Source: Lojkania enalia
Taxonomy: Eukaryota; Ascomycota; Dothideomycetes; Pleosporales
Reading direction: 5' to 3'
DNA: 64,000 nt
Assembly (NCBI GenBank): GCA_010094045.1
Contig: ML986625.1
Coordinates: 142,442 to 206,441, forward strand
Below are positions 1 to 11,186 of this stretch, piece by piece. A program made the translations under genes and the position numbers. Within the stretch, counting starts at the first letter, position 1. Each line of letters starts with the position of its first letter. Under the pieces are notes generated by a model that searched no databases, had not been told where the DNA came from, and saw nothing but the letters and a program-made list of their open reading frames with translations.

Positions 1-568
1 CTAGGCCACACATAGCAAGTCTTCACAAATAATCCCTGTGGTTGCGTAGTCTGACTCTATGCATTTCTTGACTACTCAGCTAGAAACAGACCTACACAAA
101 GCATAGCGTGCAACTCGTAAACACACTAACCAATGAATACACTCAAACCCACATCATGCTTTCAAAACAAATGATCGTATTGCTTTTCATCCAGAACCCC
201 ACAATCATCAAACGCGCACTAACATCGAAGTTCTACCACACTCAATCCGTCATTTCCCTGATCCATCCATGTTCATTTCATTACCGTACTCATTACACCC
301 CCCCCCCCCCCGGTCCAGTCCCCCAAAGAACACAAATGCAAATGCAGTAATCCAGGCCGTATCGCCGTCCATGAGAGGGGGTATCACTGCAGTGGTATCA
401 TAAACGCAAAAAAGGGCATAACATGAAGGAATGAAAAGAAACAATAAAGTCGAGGTGCGGAGGCACATCGTGCCCGTTTCTAGCTCGTCTTCAAGCACCG
501 GAGTGAAGAGTATTAACTAATACATCGAGATCTAGAATAACGGGGCCAGGATGGCAGGAGGTACGTGC
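1..568. other. intergenic, left edge of window
   Basis: No convincing gene is seen. The stretch holds the 3' flank of the YTP1-like gene and a run of 14 C at 298-311. Short open frames here have no recognisable domain and overlap on both strands. Confidence 0.6.
298..311. repeat. poly-C run of 14
   Basis: This is a homopolymer in the 3' flank of the YTP1-like gene. Confidence 0.85.
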
Positions 569-2512
569 TCAGGCCAGGACACCAGCATGGCGCTTTGCGA
601 ATTGAGAGCTCTGCTCTTTGCGTACCGCCCAGCCTTTGAGCGCAACGAGCACAGTGGCCCAAGCCAGAAGTAGAGCCGTGAAACCCATAGTAACCGTAAA
701 GGTGAACATGGCATCAAGGTCGTACGATTCGAGGGCGGCAACTGTATCCTTGTTGCTCACCATGAACGTAATACCGCCAGACACGAGACAAAAGGCGCTT
801 AGAATCTCGGACGGAGGGCGGGATGGCAGATATGATGTTGGGGGCTTGATGTACAAAGTGATGTACGTGATCACCCGTGCCATGGAGAAGCCCATGAACA
901 TTGCACCCCACTGGGTATGAATCATGGTGGAGAGCATTGAAGCTTGGTGATGCGAGCTCATCATCTTGCCGAGCAGAAGGATGACGAGCGCCGGAATGGG
1001 ATTCATAGGGAAACGGTACTGCGTAGGCTGACGCCAGATTTCTTCGTTGTATTGCGCAGGCGTCTGAGACGACAGAACAGAGCTGTTCAGCAAGTCCCGC
1101 ATTTTTCGGGACTCAACGATCATGCCCAACTTCAGAACTAGTCAGTGAATGTCCGGGTGACGGACCAAATGGGGAAAGAGCTTACCAATCCACCTCCGAA
1201 GAACATGACCGAAATGGAGACATGCTCCAAATCCTGCGCAGTCCATGCGTTGCCCCAGGCCGCCAAATGCTCCAAGAATACGTTCGTGCACCCATAGAGG
1301 AAAATGACGAAAGACTCGGTGAATTCGGCAGATGGTATGGCCGCGCGCCGACGACCGACTACGTCCTTGGGAGGCTTCACGTTCCACGCCCAACCAAAAT
1401 CTGCAAATGCGCCCATCCATCGACCGAGGGTCAATAATCCGTATCCGAAAAAGATGCCGCCCTTAATGTAATGCGCCAGCACATTGAAGACCGCACCTCC
1501 TCTCTGTAGGCGATTTGTCAGCCAGTGTTCAACTGCGAAGACACTGGGCGGTACTTACGGCAATGCCCCCATACACGACGGTTCCGGTAGTTATAGCCAC
1601 GAACCCCAAGACTAGAATCGTACGTTCAATCACTACGTAAGAAATGTTCAAAGCCTTGAAGGGGCGACCAACGACAAAGCGTGCCACGTTGCGCGAGAAG
1701 AACCGATCCACCGACGTATTGCGCAAAAAGCTGCGCTTTTCAGCATCATCGTCGAACGCATCATCTTCATCCTGCGTATATCGCCGGGTTGGTCCTGCGA
1801 ATTGCTGCTCCTCAGACTCGACGCTGGGTGACCTAGAGTGGCCAAAGAGAGAATCCGAATTGCGCTCAGTCCCCTGACCAGAATCGTTGGACCACCTGGA
1901 AAGACCAGGAAGCTGCGCATCCTGCACGCGCTGATATTGAGCCATGTTTGCAGTCGTCATTGGGTGCGCCGCCCGGTTTTCCATCGTTTGAGCCTTTGTG
2001 CGGCCCGCATAGAGCTGGACGAGGGCCATGAAAACCCATGCGGAAGCGATCCACGTAATTATCCAACCAATCTTGCTGTGCGCGTTGTTCTCGTACAGCT
2101 CGGGAGTCTTGTGGTTGTGGACAACACCTAGCAGCAACGCGAAAGCATTCACGATGAGGAAAACAAATTGAGAAGGAAGTGCCAAACGCGAACGGCCAAT
2201 GCTCAGCATGACGCCTTGGTGAATCAGAAACTGCATTGCTGTGCTGGCGAGCTTCAACTACTTACCGATGGGCAGAATGACAACCCAAGCTATCATCTCA
2301 AGGGCAATGTGCATGTACATCAAGCCGGCATGCTCGGTTAAGCTCCAATAGCTCGGTGGCTGAGAGCTACCCTGAGCTGGCGGCTGTGGAGCATCGTGCC
2401 CACCCATATGCGAGGAGCCGTCATTGTGGTCTTCGCCGTGGGCGGCTACAAGAGGCAGCGCCTCAAGTAGGAGCGTCGCGGTAGCTAGAGCAAGGACGTG
2501 TCCTCTCGTCAT
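569..2512 (-). CDS. YTP1-like multi-pass membrane protein
   Basis: Exons, read on the minus strand, are 2512-2266, 2214-1559, 1503-1186 and 1129-569, giving 593 residues. All junctions keep frame and use GTAAG-type donors. The protein opens with a signal peptide (about residues 1-24) and a His/Asp-rich segment. Hydrophobic helices follow, then an acidic and Ser-rich linker around residues 190-260, and a second block of helices. The layout and the conserved LPIG-VMLS-RSRLALP stretch across intron 1 match the DUF2427 plus YTP1 C-terminal family. Family knowledge: yeast Ytp1 is a poorly characterised membrane protein whose sequence resembles mitochondrial electron-transport proteins, and its biochemical function is unknown. 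Many His residues in the first third could bind metal or haem, which is inference. The boundary of intron 1 was chosen because it alone restores the conserved motif. Confidence is high for the gene and low for function. Confidence 0.88.
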
Positions 2513-5291
2513 CTATGGCACAGGGAATGGTAAATAGGTTGGTCGATAGGAGTCTAGGTTTTGTGATGGTGACAACGCGAGCTTCAATGGCGGGGGAGCT
2601 CCGCAGTAGCAAGAGAGCGGGGTGAAGTCGCGCTCAGAAGGAGGCACAGCGACCTAGTATCCGGTCTGCTGTTCTGAGGTGAAGCTGCTTGCGGCGACGG
2701 GCTCAAAGGGCAACACGGGTACAAAGGGGAGAGAGACGGGTATCCTGCGGTGTGAAGCAGTGCAGTGTGTATTATAAAGGAAACGGCGCACGGCGTCCCG
2801 ACGGCATCCGGGTAGGCACACGCTTGGCCATCACGAGAGCGCAAGTATTTTGTCAGCCATTCCGATGCCTTGTCTAGGAAAGACAGCACTTCTAAGATTC
2901 TTGAGCATCTCGGCAGGCGTGCATCAAACCCTGGTGACGTCCCAAGTGGGTCGGCGTAAGGCGGGCCAGCCAGGCTGCTGCTCGGCTCTCGGACTTAAAA
3001 ATATGTACGGGTACAGGACGTGCCCAGTGCGTTAGCCTTGCGAACCACACGCCGCTCCGGGCCATCCGAATGCGCCCCAGCGACGCCTTCTGGACAGCCT
3101 TTGGGTTCGACAATCAACGTGAGGCGTTCCGGCGCATGCTTGCCAGTCCAAGAGATGTCGGCGTCGCAAGCATCGAAGCAGCAGCAGCACAACACAAAGC
3201 GCCTACTGTAGGAGCGGCCCGGGCATCATGCCCCCAGAGCTGGTTAATAGTCCGCAATAATAGCCACAACTGTGCCGCCAGGCCTCATATATTCCCTAGT
3301 CCTCCTCAACCCACCACCTGCCTAGCCTGCTAGCATTCTACCTAGCCCCTCCCGGACCGCATTGTAAACGAGCATCCGCAAGATAGCAGATGCCGCGGCT
3401 CACGCCACGGTTGTGTCACCTGGCGCGCAAGTTGGCAACAATGAGATGGCGGGGGAGATGCGTCGGAGCCCGTTGCGTCCAATTTGACTGACTGATGGGC
3501 GAGCGCTGGACCAGACGTTGTACCAATAATCTGCGCCGCCGTCCAGCTTTCTGCCTCAGCAGGCTTCAGCAAAAGGGCGATCTGCGCGCAATGTGGCATT
3601 TGGCCCCTCCAGCGCTCAGTCTGAGCCCCGAGCGCCTCGCTGTGCGGTTTTGCTGGCGGTGTGGCTCAAGTCAACAGTGATGCATGCATGGCCACACACA
3701 TCCAAACATCGCGATCGAAGTCAGACGCCAAACCGCCAAAGCAGCGAATCACCTTGAGCATCAAGCTTTCTGGCGGCTCGGCACCATGCGCAACCCCGGT
3801 TGCTTGCCAACGTAGAGGCTGCGGGATGATCAAGGCGTCTTAGCAAATCGCAACTGGGCACTGATTCTGGAGCTTGCGGTCGGCTTCGGCCACGGACAAC
3901 ATCCGGTGAGCTCCGGATGATGTCGAAGCAGCCTCACATAAGATCTAGCTACCTCGCTCTTGGAGGCCGCACTCCGCAACAAAAGAAAACGGCCAGAGAC
4001 GTCGTGTCGAAACATCCCGCCGTGACATCAGGCGGAAACGAGACGTCCACCCGAGGCCCGTCTCAAGAGCGTTTGAAGAGTAGAAACAGCACGGCTCTCA
4101 CGCTCCTAAAGCCGATTGTTGAGTTTCATGGCTACTATGGTGTTGAGTCACCAGGCCTGGCCGGGGTTTGATGCATTTGATGCACGTTGATGCGGACGCC
4201 CATGCAAGCCTCTTCCTTTAGCGCACCACTCTAGCGCTAATCAGAATCAGAGTTTCGGGCTCTCTTCACGCCACCGTTCATCCAAGTTTCCTGATGTTAG
4301 CCAACAGAGGCGATTGATAGGGCTGACCGTTGTCTCAGTCTCACCCGTCCCCGCCACATGCCGCATGCGGTATGGAGTCCAAACAAAGTAAAAACAGCTT
4401 CGGTTTGCGTGCGAGGAAAGATGTCAAAAAAGTCATTCGGGCACTTTCACCAGTCTTCGGCTTACACTTGCACTTATTAAAATATCCGACCCGCCTACAG
4501 ATTCGGCCGAGCCTTCAGGGATGCCAGATGCAGTCGGAAATCATCGTGATCCGTTTGGTCCGCATTTCGGTGTCAACATCGGCGTGCACTGGCCATCCGC
4601 CCTCTGCGGGCGCTTATCCTTGCTCCATCATGAAGGCCACTCCTCAACCTTATATGAACTTCTGCCAGAAACAGAAGTCGCGGTAGATTAAACATTACTC
4701 AGCTCGGATGCAGATCGCCCTTCGATTTTCTGGCCGACTATATAGGCAGAGTTGCATCCTCAGCTTTGGTAGCCATTCAGATCGTTTCGGCAGACAACGA
4801 GTTGTCGGAAAACAGCTCATAAAATCCTGTGAGGCGCTCAAAAGCACTTAAATCCGAGCTATATCCAGCAGGACCCACATTATTGTCGGCAACCCGCCGC
4901 CAAATGCAACATGTAAATCTCTCATACCGGCCGGGAAGGACTCCTACTCGAGCTTGCGGCAGGTTTTTCTAAATGGAAGTGCGATAGTGGGTCCTACTCA
5001 GCAAGAAAAGCCGTTGAGTACCACCACGTTGGCCTATGGGCATGCTAGGTGTTTGGTAAATTCTTTATTCAGGCTAGAAATAACTAACTGCACCTAGAAC
5101 GCTCGTGGGGAGAGGATTTTTAAAATCAACTAAAAAAAAACCTATCAAAGGTGGCGGGTGATTTACGCATGTATCTAAGCATCCGTCCGCACTCATTTCA
5201 CCACCCTCGGATAGGTATTCTCAATGGTTGTTGGGCAATAGACTACTTTTAAATACCTACAATCACGACCAATTAGACCCTTACCGTCGCA
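2513..5291. other. gene-free stretch of about 2.8 kb
   Basis: The first few hundred bases should be the promoter and leader of the YTP1-like gene. They contain C/T-rich tracts near 2640-2760. Beyond that, short open frames occur on both strands but none shows a domain, consistent codon use or plausible splice extension. No tRNA, terminal repeat or transposase motif was recognised. The segment from about 4,680 to 5,290 looks more AT-rich than its surroundings by eye. Confidence 0.5.
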
Positions 5292-6227
5292 TCAATTCAC
5301 TTTCGGCACTATCTTGCCTTTAGCGTGTCCTCCCTGTAATTTCTCAAACGACGCTTTATATTCTTCGAGGCCAAATACGCTGTCGATCACTCCATTCACT
5401 TTTTCTTGCTCGATCAATCCAGTAATTTGAGTGAGCTGCTTGCCGTTAGCTTCCACAATAAACTAGATACCTTTTACTTCGTCCGCGATACCTTCCGACA
5501 GCTTCTTAGCTTCTGGGGGCTCCGCAACGCTAATTACCTGACCACTTTTTGTGGCTATCTTCCACACGTCCTCCAACGTCTAGCCGCCAATACAATCAAG
5601 GATGACGTCGAAACCCCGACTCTCTCAGTCCTCGCCTACGCATTCCAGCAGATTTGCCTTTTGATAGTCCAGTACTATATCCGCTCCAAGACTCTTAGCA
5701 AAATCCGCATCCGACGGTCCGCACGTCCCAACGACTTCCGTGCCGACGAGATGAGCGAACTGTACGCCCCAGATCCCAACGCTACCGGATGCTGCTATCG
5801 CGAGAACTCTTACCCTAGAGTTGCTACTCTGAACCGTAAATTCCGGTCTCAACTTCCCAAGTATGAATAGCGCTTGCCGTGCGCTCAGCGCCATTTCTTT
5901 CTCTACCGCTGTGCTGATCTCCCTAGCATTACCTTGCCAGCTAGATTTCGTAAATGAATAGACCTCATCGCCAGGTTTGAAAGCATTGGCATTGTGATCT
6001 AGTGTTTTTGGCGTTGCTAATACAATCCCAGCTAGGTCAAAGCCAGGGATAGGAATCTTGGGGATAAGTGACTCGGACCATGTGAGTTCATCGCGGGTCA
6101 ACGCTGTTGCGTGTGTGCGGATGATGTATGATTCCGGCCATTCTGACGGTGTGGGTTCGGGATGGTCTGTCACGAATGTGAGAGTTTTGGGTTCGCCAGT
6201 ACGAATGACAGCACGCATCTTGTACAT
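5292..6227 (-). pseudogene. zinc-type alcohol dehydrogenase/quinone oxidoreductase with three nonsense codons
   Basis: Reading one frame from the ATG at 6227 to the TGA at 5294-5292 gives about 311 codons, the usual length of medium-chain (MDR) dehydrogenases. The GroES-like half comes first, with a conserved FDLAG segment. A Rossmann half follows, with an AASGSVG nucleotide-binding loop and a DVILDCIGG strand. The C-terminus is family-like and ends GGHAKGKIVPKVN. Three stops interrupt the frame: TGA at 5627-5625, TAG at 5582-5580 and TAG at 5465-5463. No frameshift is present, and the residues between the stops still read as good MDR sequence. No intron with usable GT and AG ends was found that removes them. 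The intact part would give a 200-residue product lacking most of the nucleotide-binding domain. It is most likely a young pseudogene. Sequencing error or stop readthrough are alternatives. Confidence 0.82.
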
Positions 6228-7389
6228 TCCGCAGATGAGGATCCTGATATACGGAAATCAACACAGATGAGGCTAAAGAATGTTCAAAATTAGGGTAATC
6301 GATTCTTAATGTTGGTTTCTTTTCTAGATAGCACTTGAAAGCCGTCTTCACTTGTGGACTGTATACTTTTTATTCCTGCTTTTTGCATGTCACACAACGC
6401 ACCGAGATACCAACGTCCTCAGAAATTAAACTGCCTGAATCAAATTATTACTATAAAAATAAACATGACTCTTCAATACTTGCCGTCCGCTCAAGTAATT
6501 CCAAGGTTACTTGAGCACCTCAGCAGTGGTTTAGTAGCCAAGTGGGTTACCGTATCCGACATCTAAGCGGTGTAATTACACTTTGAGAATGGCAAAGCAA
6601 AAACGGAACTGGGGACCATCGCTAGAAACATTAGCTAGGGGTTCTCTGACCTGGACATTAAAAACCCCTCTTATTCTCTACCTAATCATATAAGGTATTA
6701 GGCAAGTTCCTCTATTTTGCCTGGTTCTCATTCCTTTTCTTTTCTTTTTTTTTTTTTTTTTTTGGGGGGGGGGTTATTTTATGTGACCTCCGTCTCAAAT
6801 CACCAAGGAGCTGTGCTAAAAAATTCCGACACTTCATCCTACTCCTTTTCCCTCCTACATCTCTGGCAAAACGCGGCTGCACAACAAGATAGACACTTGA
6901 AAATCCAGAACCATCTGTAGGGCGTCGGCAAGTCGGGCACTAGGCCAGCAACACTGCCACACTCTGTGAACTGCCGTCCGCTTGCGGAAGGTCCACGCCG
7001 TATGGCGCAATTGCCATACGGCTCACAGTTAAGCTTTTTCGTCCCATCGTATTCGGGCGGGTGCGCCGTTGGAGTGTGGGGCTCGGCTGAGGCGCCGAAT
7101 AGGGAAGGAGAGGAGAATAGTGCCGATGGAGGGGCACGCTACGCGGGAGCTATGTATATACCCCGGTTGCGTCATGGAGACGACTTGGGAACGTCGTAAT
7201 GGCGAGTTGAGCGTTGCTATTGAGTATAGTGTGTGCAGATCGTGGACTGGGTGTATAGTAGTGTATCTTCTCTCGTGAATATATTGCTACTTGGATGATA
7301 TTCGTTGTTTATACATCAGATTGCCTATTCACGCATTCCATAGGACTAAAACACTACAAATTCCTACATATCCAATCGAGCATTATAAA
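6228..7389. other. intergenic between dehydrogenase relic and GST
   Basis: These two genes are divergent, so the interval should hold both promoters. It contains a pure T19-G10 homopolymer junction at 6745-6773. No open frame here shows a recognisable domain. Confidence 0.55.
6745..6773. repeat. T19-G10 homopolymer junction
   Basis: A run of 19 T (6745-6763) passes directly into 10 G (6764-6773). It is a simple-sequence tract with no coding content and is prone to length error in sequencing. Confidence 0.9.
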
Positions 7390-8249
7390 ATGGGCGCAGA
7401 CCACCCAGACTCAGGTTTCCACCCACAACCTACTGGCCTCGCCGCCCAAACCGCCAGAGCAAGTTCCCCCAAAACCTCCTCCCTCCTCCCCCTTAACAAA
7501 CCCAGGCACATTCCGCCCCACAATCCTTAAAACTCTACTCAGGATGGTTCTGCCCCTTCGTCCAACGCACCTGGATCCTCCTCGAGGAAAAGCACATCCA
7601 GTACCAATACATCGAAGTCAACCCCTACCACAAGTCCGAATCGCTACTAAAACTCAACCCCCGCGGGCTCGTCCCCACGCTCCAGTACGACGACAAGCCG
7701 CTCTACGAGTCGAGCGTCGTCTGTGAGTTCCTTGAGGAGGCGTACCCGATGCATACCCCGCGTCTGATGCCAGAGGATCCGTATGAACGGGCGAGGGCGA
7801 GGATCTGGATGGGGTTCGTGACAAGTAGAGTTCTCCCCAGCTTCCATAGATTCTTGCAACATCAGGGCCAGGAGGGGATGGATGAGAAACGGGAAGAATT
7901 TCTAGGGTATATCAAGGAATTTATCAGAGAGGCTGATGGAGAAGGGCCGTTTTGGGCGGGCGGTGAGTTCGGGCTTGTCGATATTATTATGGCCCCTTGG
8001 GCTATTCGGTTGTGGGTTTTTGATCATTTTAAGGGTGGGTTGGGGATCCCGGGGAAGGGGGAGGGCGGAGAGGATGAGGGGGTTTGGGAGAGGTGGAGAA
8101 AGTGGTTGGGCGCGGTTGAGGAAAGGAAGAGTGTGAAGGAGACGATGAGTGAGAGGGAGTATTATTTGCCGATCTATCAGAGATATGCGGAGGACAAGGC
8201 GCAGAGTGAGTTGGCTAAGGCTACCAGAGCGGGACGGGGTGTGCCATAG
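7390..8249 (+). CDS. glutathione S-transferase, omega-like
   Basis: Exons are 7390-7458 and 7506-8249, giving 270 residues. The thioredoxin-fold N-terminal domain carries the motif YSGWFCPFVQR. Its Cys39 lies where omega-class enzymes keep the catalytic cysteine. It is followed by NPRGLVPTL, containing the cis-proline of the glutathione site, and by YESSVVCEFLEE. The C-terminal half is the all-helical domain. Family knowledge: such enzymes act as thiol transferases or dehydroascorbate reductases on glutathione mixed disulfides. The intron starts with GCAAGT rather than GT. The two visible GT sites in exon 1 give the wrong phase, whereas the GC donor at 7459 joins the frame and yields a normal family N-terminus. 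The upstream neighbour is a divergent, broken dehydrogenase. The call to this family is firm; the substrate is unknown. Confidence 0.87.
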
Positions 8250-9823
8250 GTCATAGTTACCCTGAACCGCCCAACACTGCGGATATATCATCGCCTCTCA
8301 TCTTTAGATCTTAAACCCGGCACACATTCCTAATATATATCAGAACATGAAGATATAGGCAAAGCCCCTTCCCAGCATCGCACCATGTAACAGATCACGA
8401 GTCCGCTCGCTTGGTGATATTGTCTGCTTCACTCTACGTCTCGATAGTTTACTCGATAGACTAGAAGTCCTCAAAGTCGGGTGACTTATACCACCACATA
8501 GGTCCCTTGGCTCTCTCTATCTATTTGAAAGTATTGCACAAATCCGCTTCGCCTACCCCAACCCATAGAAATACCTGTAATTTACCGTTAGATCGGCAAG
8601 AGTATATTCCATCCCTACTTTTTCGCTCAAGGGAAGCATTTAGTAAAAAGCTCCTGACAAGCTGATTCCCAAGTACTGGAATATTCTAGGTAGAACATGC
8701 GCGTATTATTGGGAAGACGAAGCCAATATCTAGGAGCAAAGGCATCTATGCTCTTACCCCTATTGGGGCCGTGGTATTTTTTGAGCAGTGTAATATCTTC
8801 AAGATGCAACTTGGTGTTTCGAGCCGCACAACATTTGAGCACTGATGAGATGTTCCTTGTGTGGGTTTACATCCTCGCGTATATAATAGCACACAAGGTC
8901 TTCCGCCCTAGCAACAAAATAGTGAAAGCCACTGCGGTGTGTAAACGGTACCAGAGTCTTTGGACAACCTCACACCGCTAACCATATACTCGATTTAGTA
9001 TTTTTCGGACTTGGAAGGAACCAGATAGCGCCCCCCGTAGCGCAGATTAAATAACGGTGGATGGAGTGCTGATTGCTGTCATTAAAACACTGTAAGGGAA
9101 CTGCAAATGCTTTCAACGATGGTGTTAGATGTAGATGTCTGCCTACTGCACAAAGGAGCAATTTCGCCACATATGGGTACAATCCAAACACACCAATGAT
9201 TGTGGAGAGCTAAGTGTTTCTTTTTTGTTTTGCCTCTTTTTTTCAATGAAAGAAAACGGTCTTTCTCATCATATATGACATATTACGCTGCGACTGCTGC
9301 AGCGATGCTCCATATCAGCCGCCACGCTGTTTCGTTCTTTCGCCCTTTTCATTATCATATACCTATGAGCATCACGAACTTCCACCATAGCTCTCATTCC
9401 TGTTCAACACAAAGGTGGGATTTCGCCTGTCTGGCGGAACCCACCACCATACCTGTATGTATTCGTCCTCATCTGTTACAGTACCCATATGCAAGCGAAT
9501 GCTGGGGTGGACAACAGATAACACTTGTGTGTATTTCTTACTTGTATTGAACCATGGGAGGGTCGCTTGCTCGACTGAGTGACTTCCTTTTCGAATTCCA
9601 ATCAAAATAAGTATTCTATCATGTGACCCCAGATACATACTCCGAGCAGGCTTCTTACTTCTACCAAATGCTTGGAATCGTACATAAGACACACGAGGGA
9701 AAAAAAAAAATATATATATATATTTTATTAAAACGAGAAGATTAAGAGCAGACAACGGGTACGATAACGCATGACATGAAAGTATATCATTATTAATTTG
9801 GGAGTTAGCGTATGACATGATGC
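8250..9823. other. gene-free stretch of about 1.6 kb
   Basis: This is the shared 3' flank of two convergent genes, the GST and the F-box-like gene. It is AT-rich, with an A11 run at 9700-9710 that passes into TA repeats at 9711-9722. Open frames are short and have no recognisable features. Confidence 0.55.
9700..9722. repeat. poly-A followed by TA dinucleotide repeat
   Basis: A run of 11 A is followed by six TA units. It lies between convergent genes and could serve as AT-rich 3'-end signal sequence. Confidence 0.85.
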
Positions 9824-10729
9824 CTACCATTTCATCATCTCTTTGCTATCCCCTAGAATCTGTTCCGGATCCAGTTTCTCCCGATGAAATCTATGATACA
9901 GGCGTTTACCAGCAGGATTATCTTCATGGCCGTAGGCGCCAGTATAGGTATAAAATGTCCATGCATCGCAGAGCTCGAACTTGTACTTGTCATCCGTCAC
10001 CTCTTGCTTAACTAAGATCTGCATGCCTTCTCTCTGAAACAACATGCAAAGAGGTCGAAGAGGTAAGCTTGGGTTCCAGTGAATAGTGTGCAGAGTGCGA
10101 CAACGAGGGAGATTGCCGAGGATGAAGCGGGAGAACGAGGCATAGGACCTGAGGGCATCCAGGTCTCGGCAATCTTCCTCGAACACGTCGCAAATGAGAC
10201 TGAGATTCGTGATGTTGGTCTGTGCGAGATGGCTCAGCCGAGAGAGCCATTTTTGGGTGGCATATGCTTGGTATCTCCCTCGCGGGGATGGGCCAGTTAG
10301 GAACAAGAAGTTTCGTCCACCGTATAGTATAGGCGTAGCTTCCTGGTAGACTTGCCTATTGACCCGGACAATGCTTGCTGAAGGCCTCCGCCGTAGCTCC
10401 TCTCGAGATGCCGGACGTAGGATGTTGAACTGGCCCCATGGCTCACAAAGAAGCCATAGGTCATTTTCCTTTCTAGCATATTGGACGTCGGGTCCTTGGC
10501 AAACATATCGGGTGTAGATGTGTGATTGCTTCTGTTGTGGACAGTTACACATGTCCAGTTGGTGGAGAGTAAATGTCGAGTTGCTTGGACTCTCAAGATG
10601 CGGCCACATGAGGGTATAATTGATTGTTGTGACCTCGTCTTCTGGATGCGGGGCAAGCAGGAGTGAGTAGATCTTCTGACGGACTTCAAGCGGAAGGCGC
10701 AGAAATGGGGCAGGGTATTTGGCGCTCAT
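9824..10729 (-). CDS. F-box-like / 2EXR-type fungal protein
   Basis: This is a single-exon gene of 301 residues starting at the ATG at 10729. Residues about 8-30 read FLRLPLEVRQKIYSLLL, the F-box-like opening that is very common in expanded fungal families (2EXR, DUF7730 and related). The middle holds an IVRVNRQVYQEATPILYG segment typical of those families. The C-terminus has no recognisable domain. Family knowledge: the F-box fold usually binds Skp1 in ubiquitin ligases, but most of these fungal paralogues have no tested function. No second substrate-binding repeat such as LRR or WD40 is visible. The gene sits alone between AT-rich flanks. Confidence is good for a real gene and moderate for the family label. 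Confidence 0.8.
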   Translation of the reverse strand: MSAKYPAPFLRLPLEVRQKIYSLLLAPHPEDEVTTINYTLMWPHLESPSNSTFTLHQLDMCNCPQQKQSHIYTRYVCQGPDVQYARKENDLWLLCEPWGQFNILRPASREELRRRPSASIVRVNRQVYQEATPILYGGRNFLFLTGPSPRGRYQAYATQKWLSRLSHLAQTNITNLSLICDVFEEDCRDLDALRSYASFSRFILGNLPRCRTLHTIHWNPSLPLRPLCMLFQREGMQILVKQEVTDDKYKFELCDAWTFYTYTGAYGHEDNPAGKRLYHRFHREKLDPEQILGDSKEMMKW

Positions 10730-11186
10730 CGGGCTTTGTCTGGAGTGTTGAAGCCAGGATATCCGGAACCAATACTTGATTATATATATACTCGACTCGA
10801 TCTTTCATGTGAGTCGCTGTGAGTCTGAAATCCTCAATGTGTCCGCCTGGAAATATAGATCGATAGAAATCATGCTAATTTTGAGGGATCAATAATCTTT
10901 ACAGCTTCTTCAAGGCAGATGGGCGGCCATACGTGCGCTTATGACAGCCCCCAAGTGTGAAATAATAGGAAAGGAGCATTCTAAATATATGATTCAGCTG
11001 GTGATGACTGGCGTAGGTACGCGTGAGCGACGCGCATATGCGTTCATCACGTTGAAGCCACAGCCTGTGGCGTTGCGGAATAATTAGTAATCGCCCGAAT
11101 CTCCGCGTGGTCTTTCCTGATCGAGACTATAGACCTTAAGACTTTTTGGAGCATCATGATACTGTCCATCCCACGCATCAAGCACC
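10730..11186. other. divergent promoter region, F-box-like gene and mtIF-2
   Basis: This 457-bp interval separates two genes read outward. It is AT-rich near 10,770-10,880. No specific regulatory site can be named. Confidence 0.5.

Noticed and set aside
7295..7726. 143-codon frame covering the GST start region
   Set aside because: It runs in a different frame from the conserved GST motif; the spliced model with a GC-AG intron explains the region better.
9372..9830. 152-codon minus-strand frame
   Set aside because: It spans the poly-A/TA repeat and AT-rich sequence, with no domain and poor protein-like composition.
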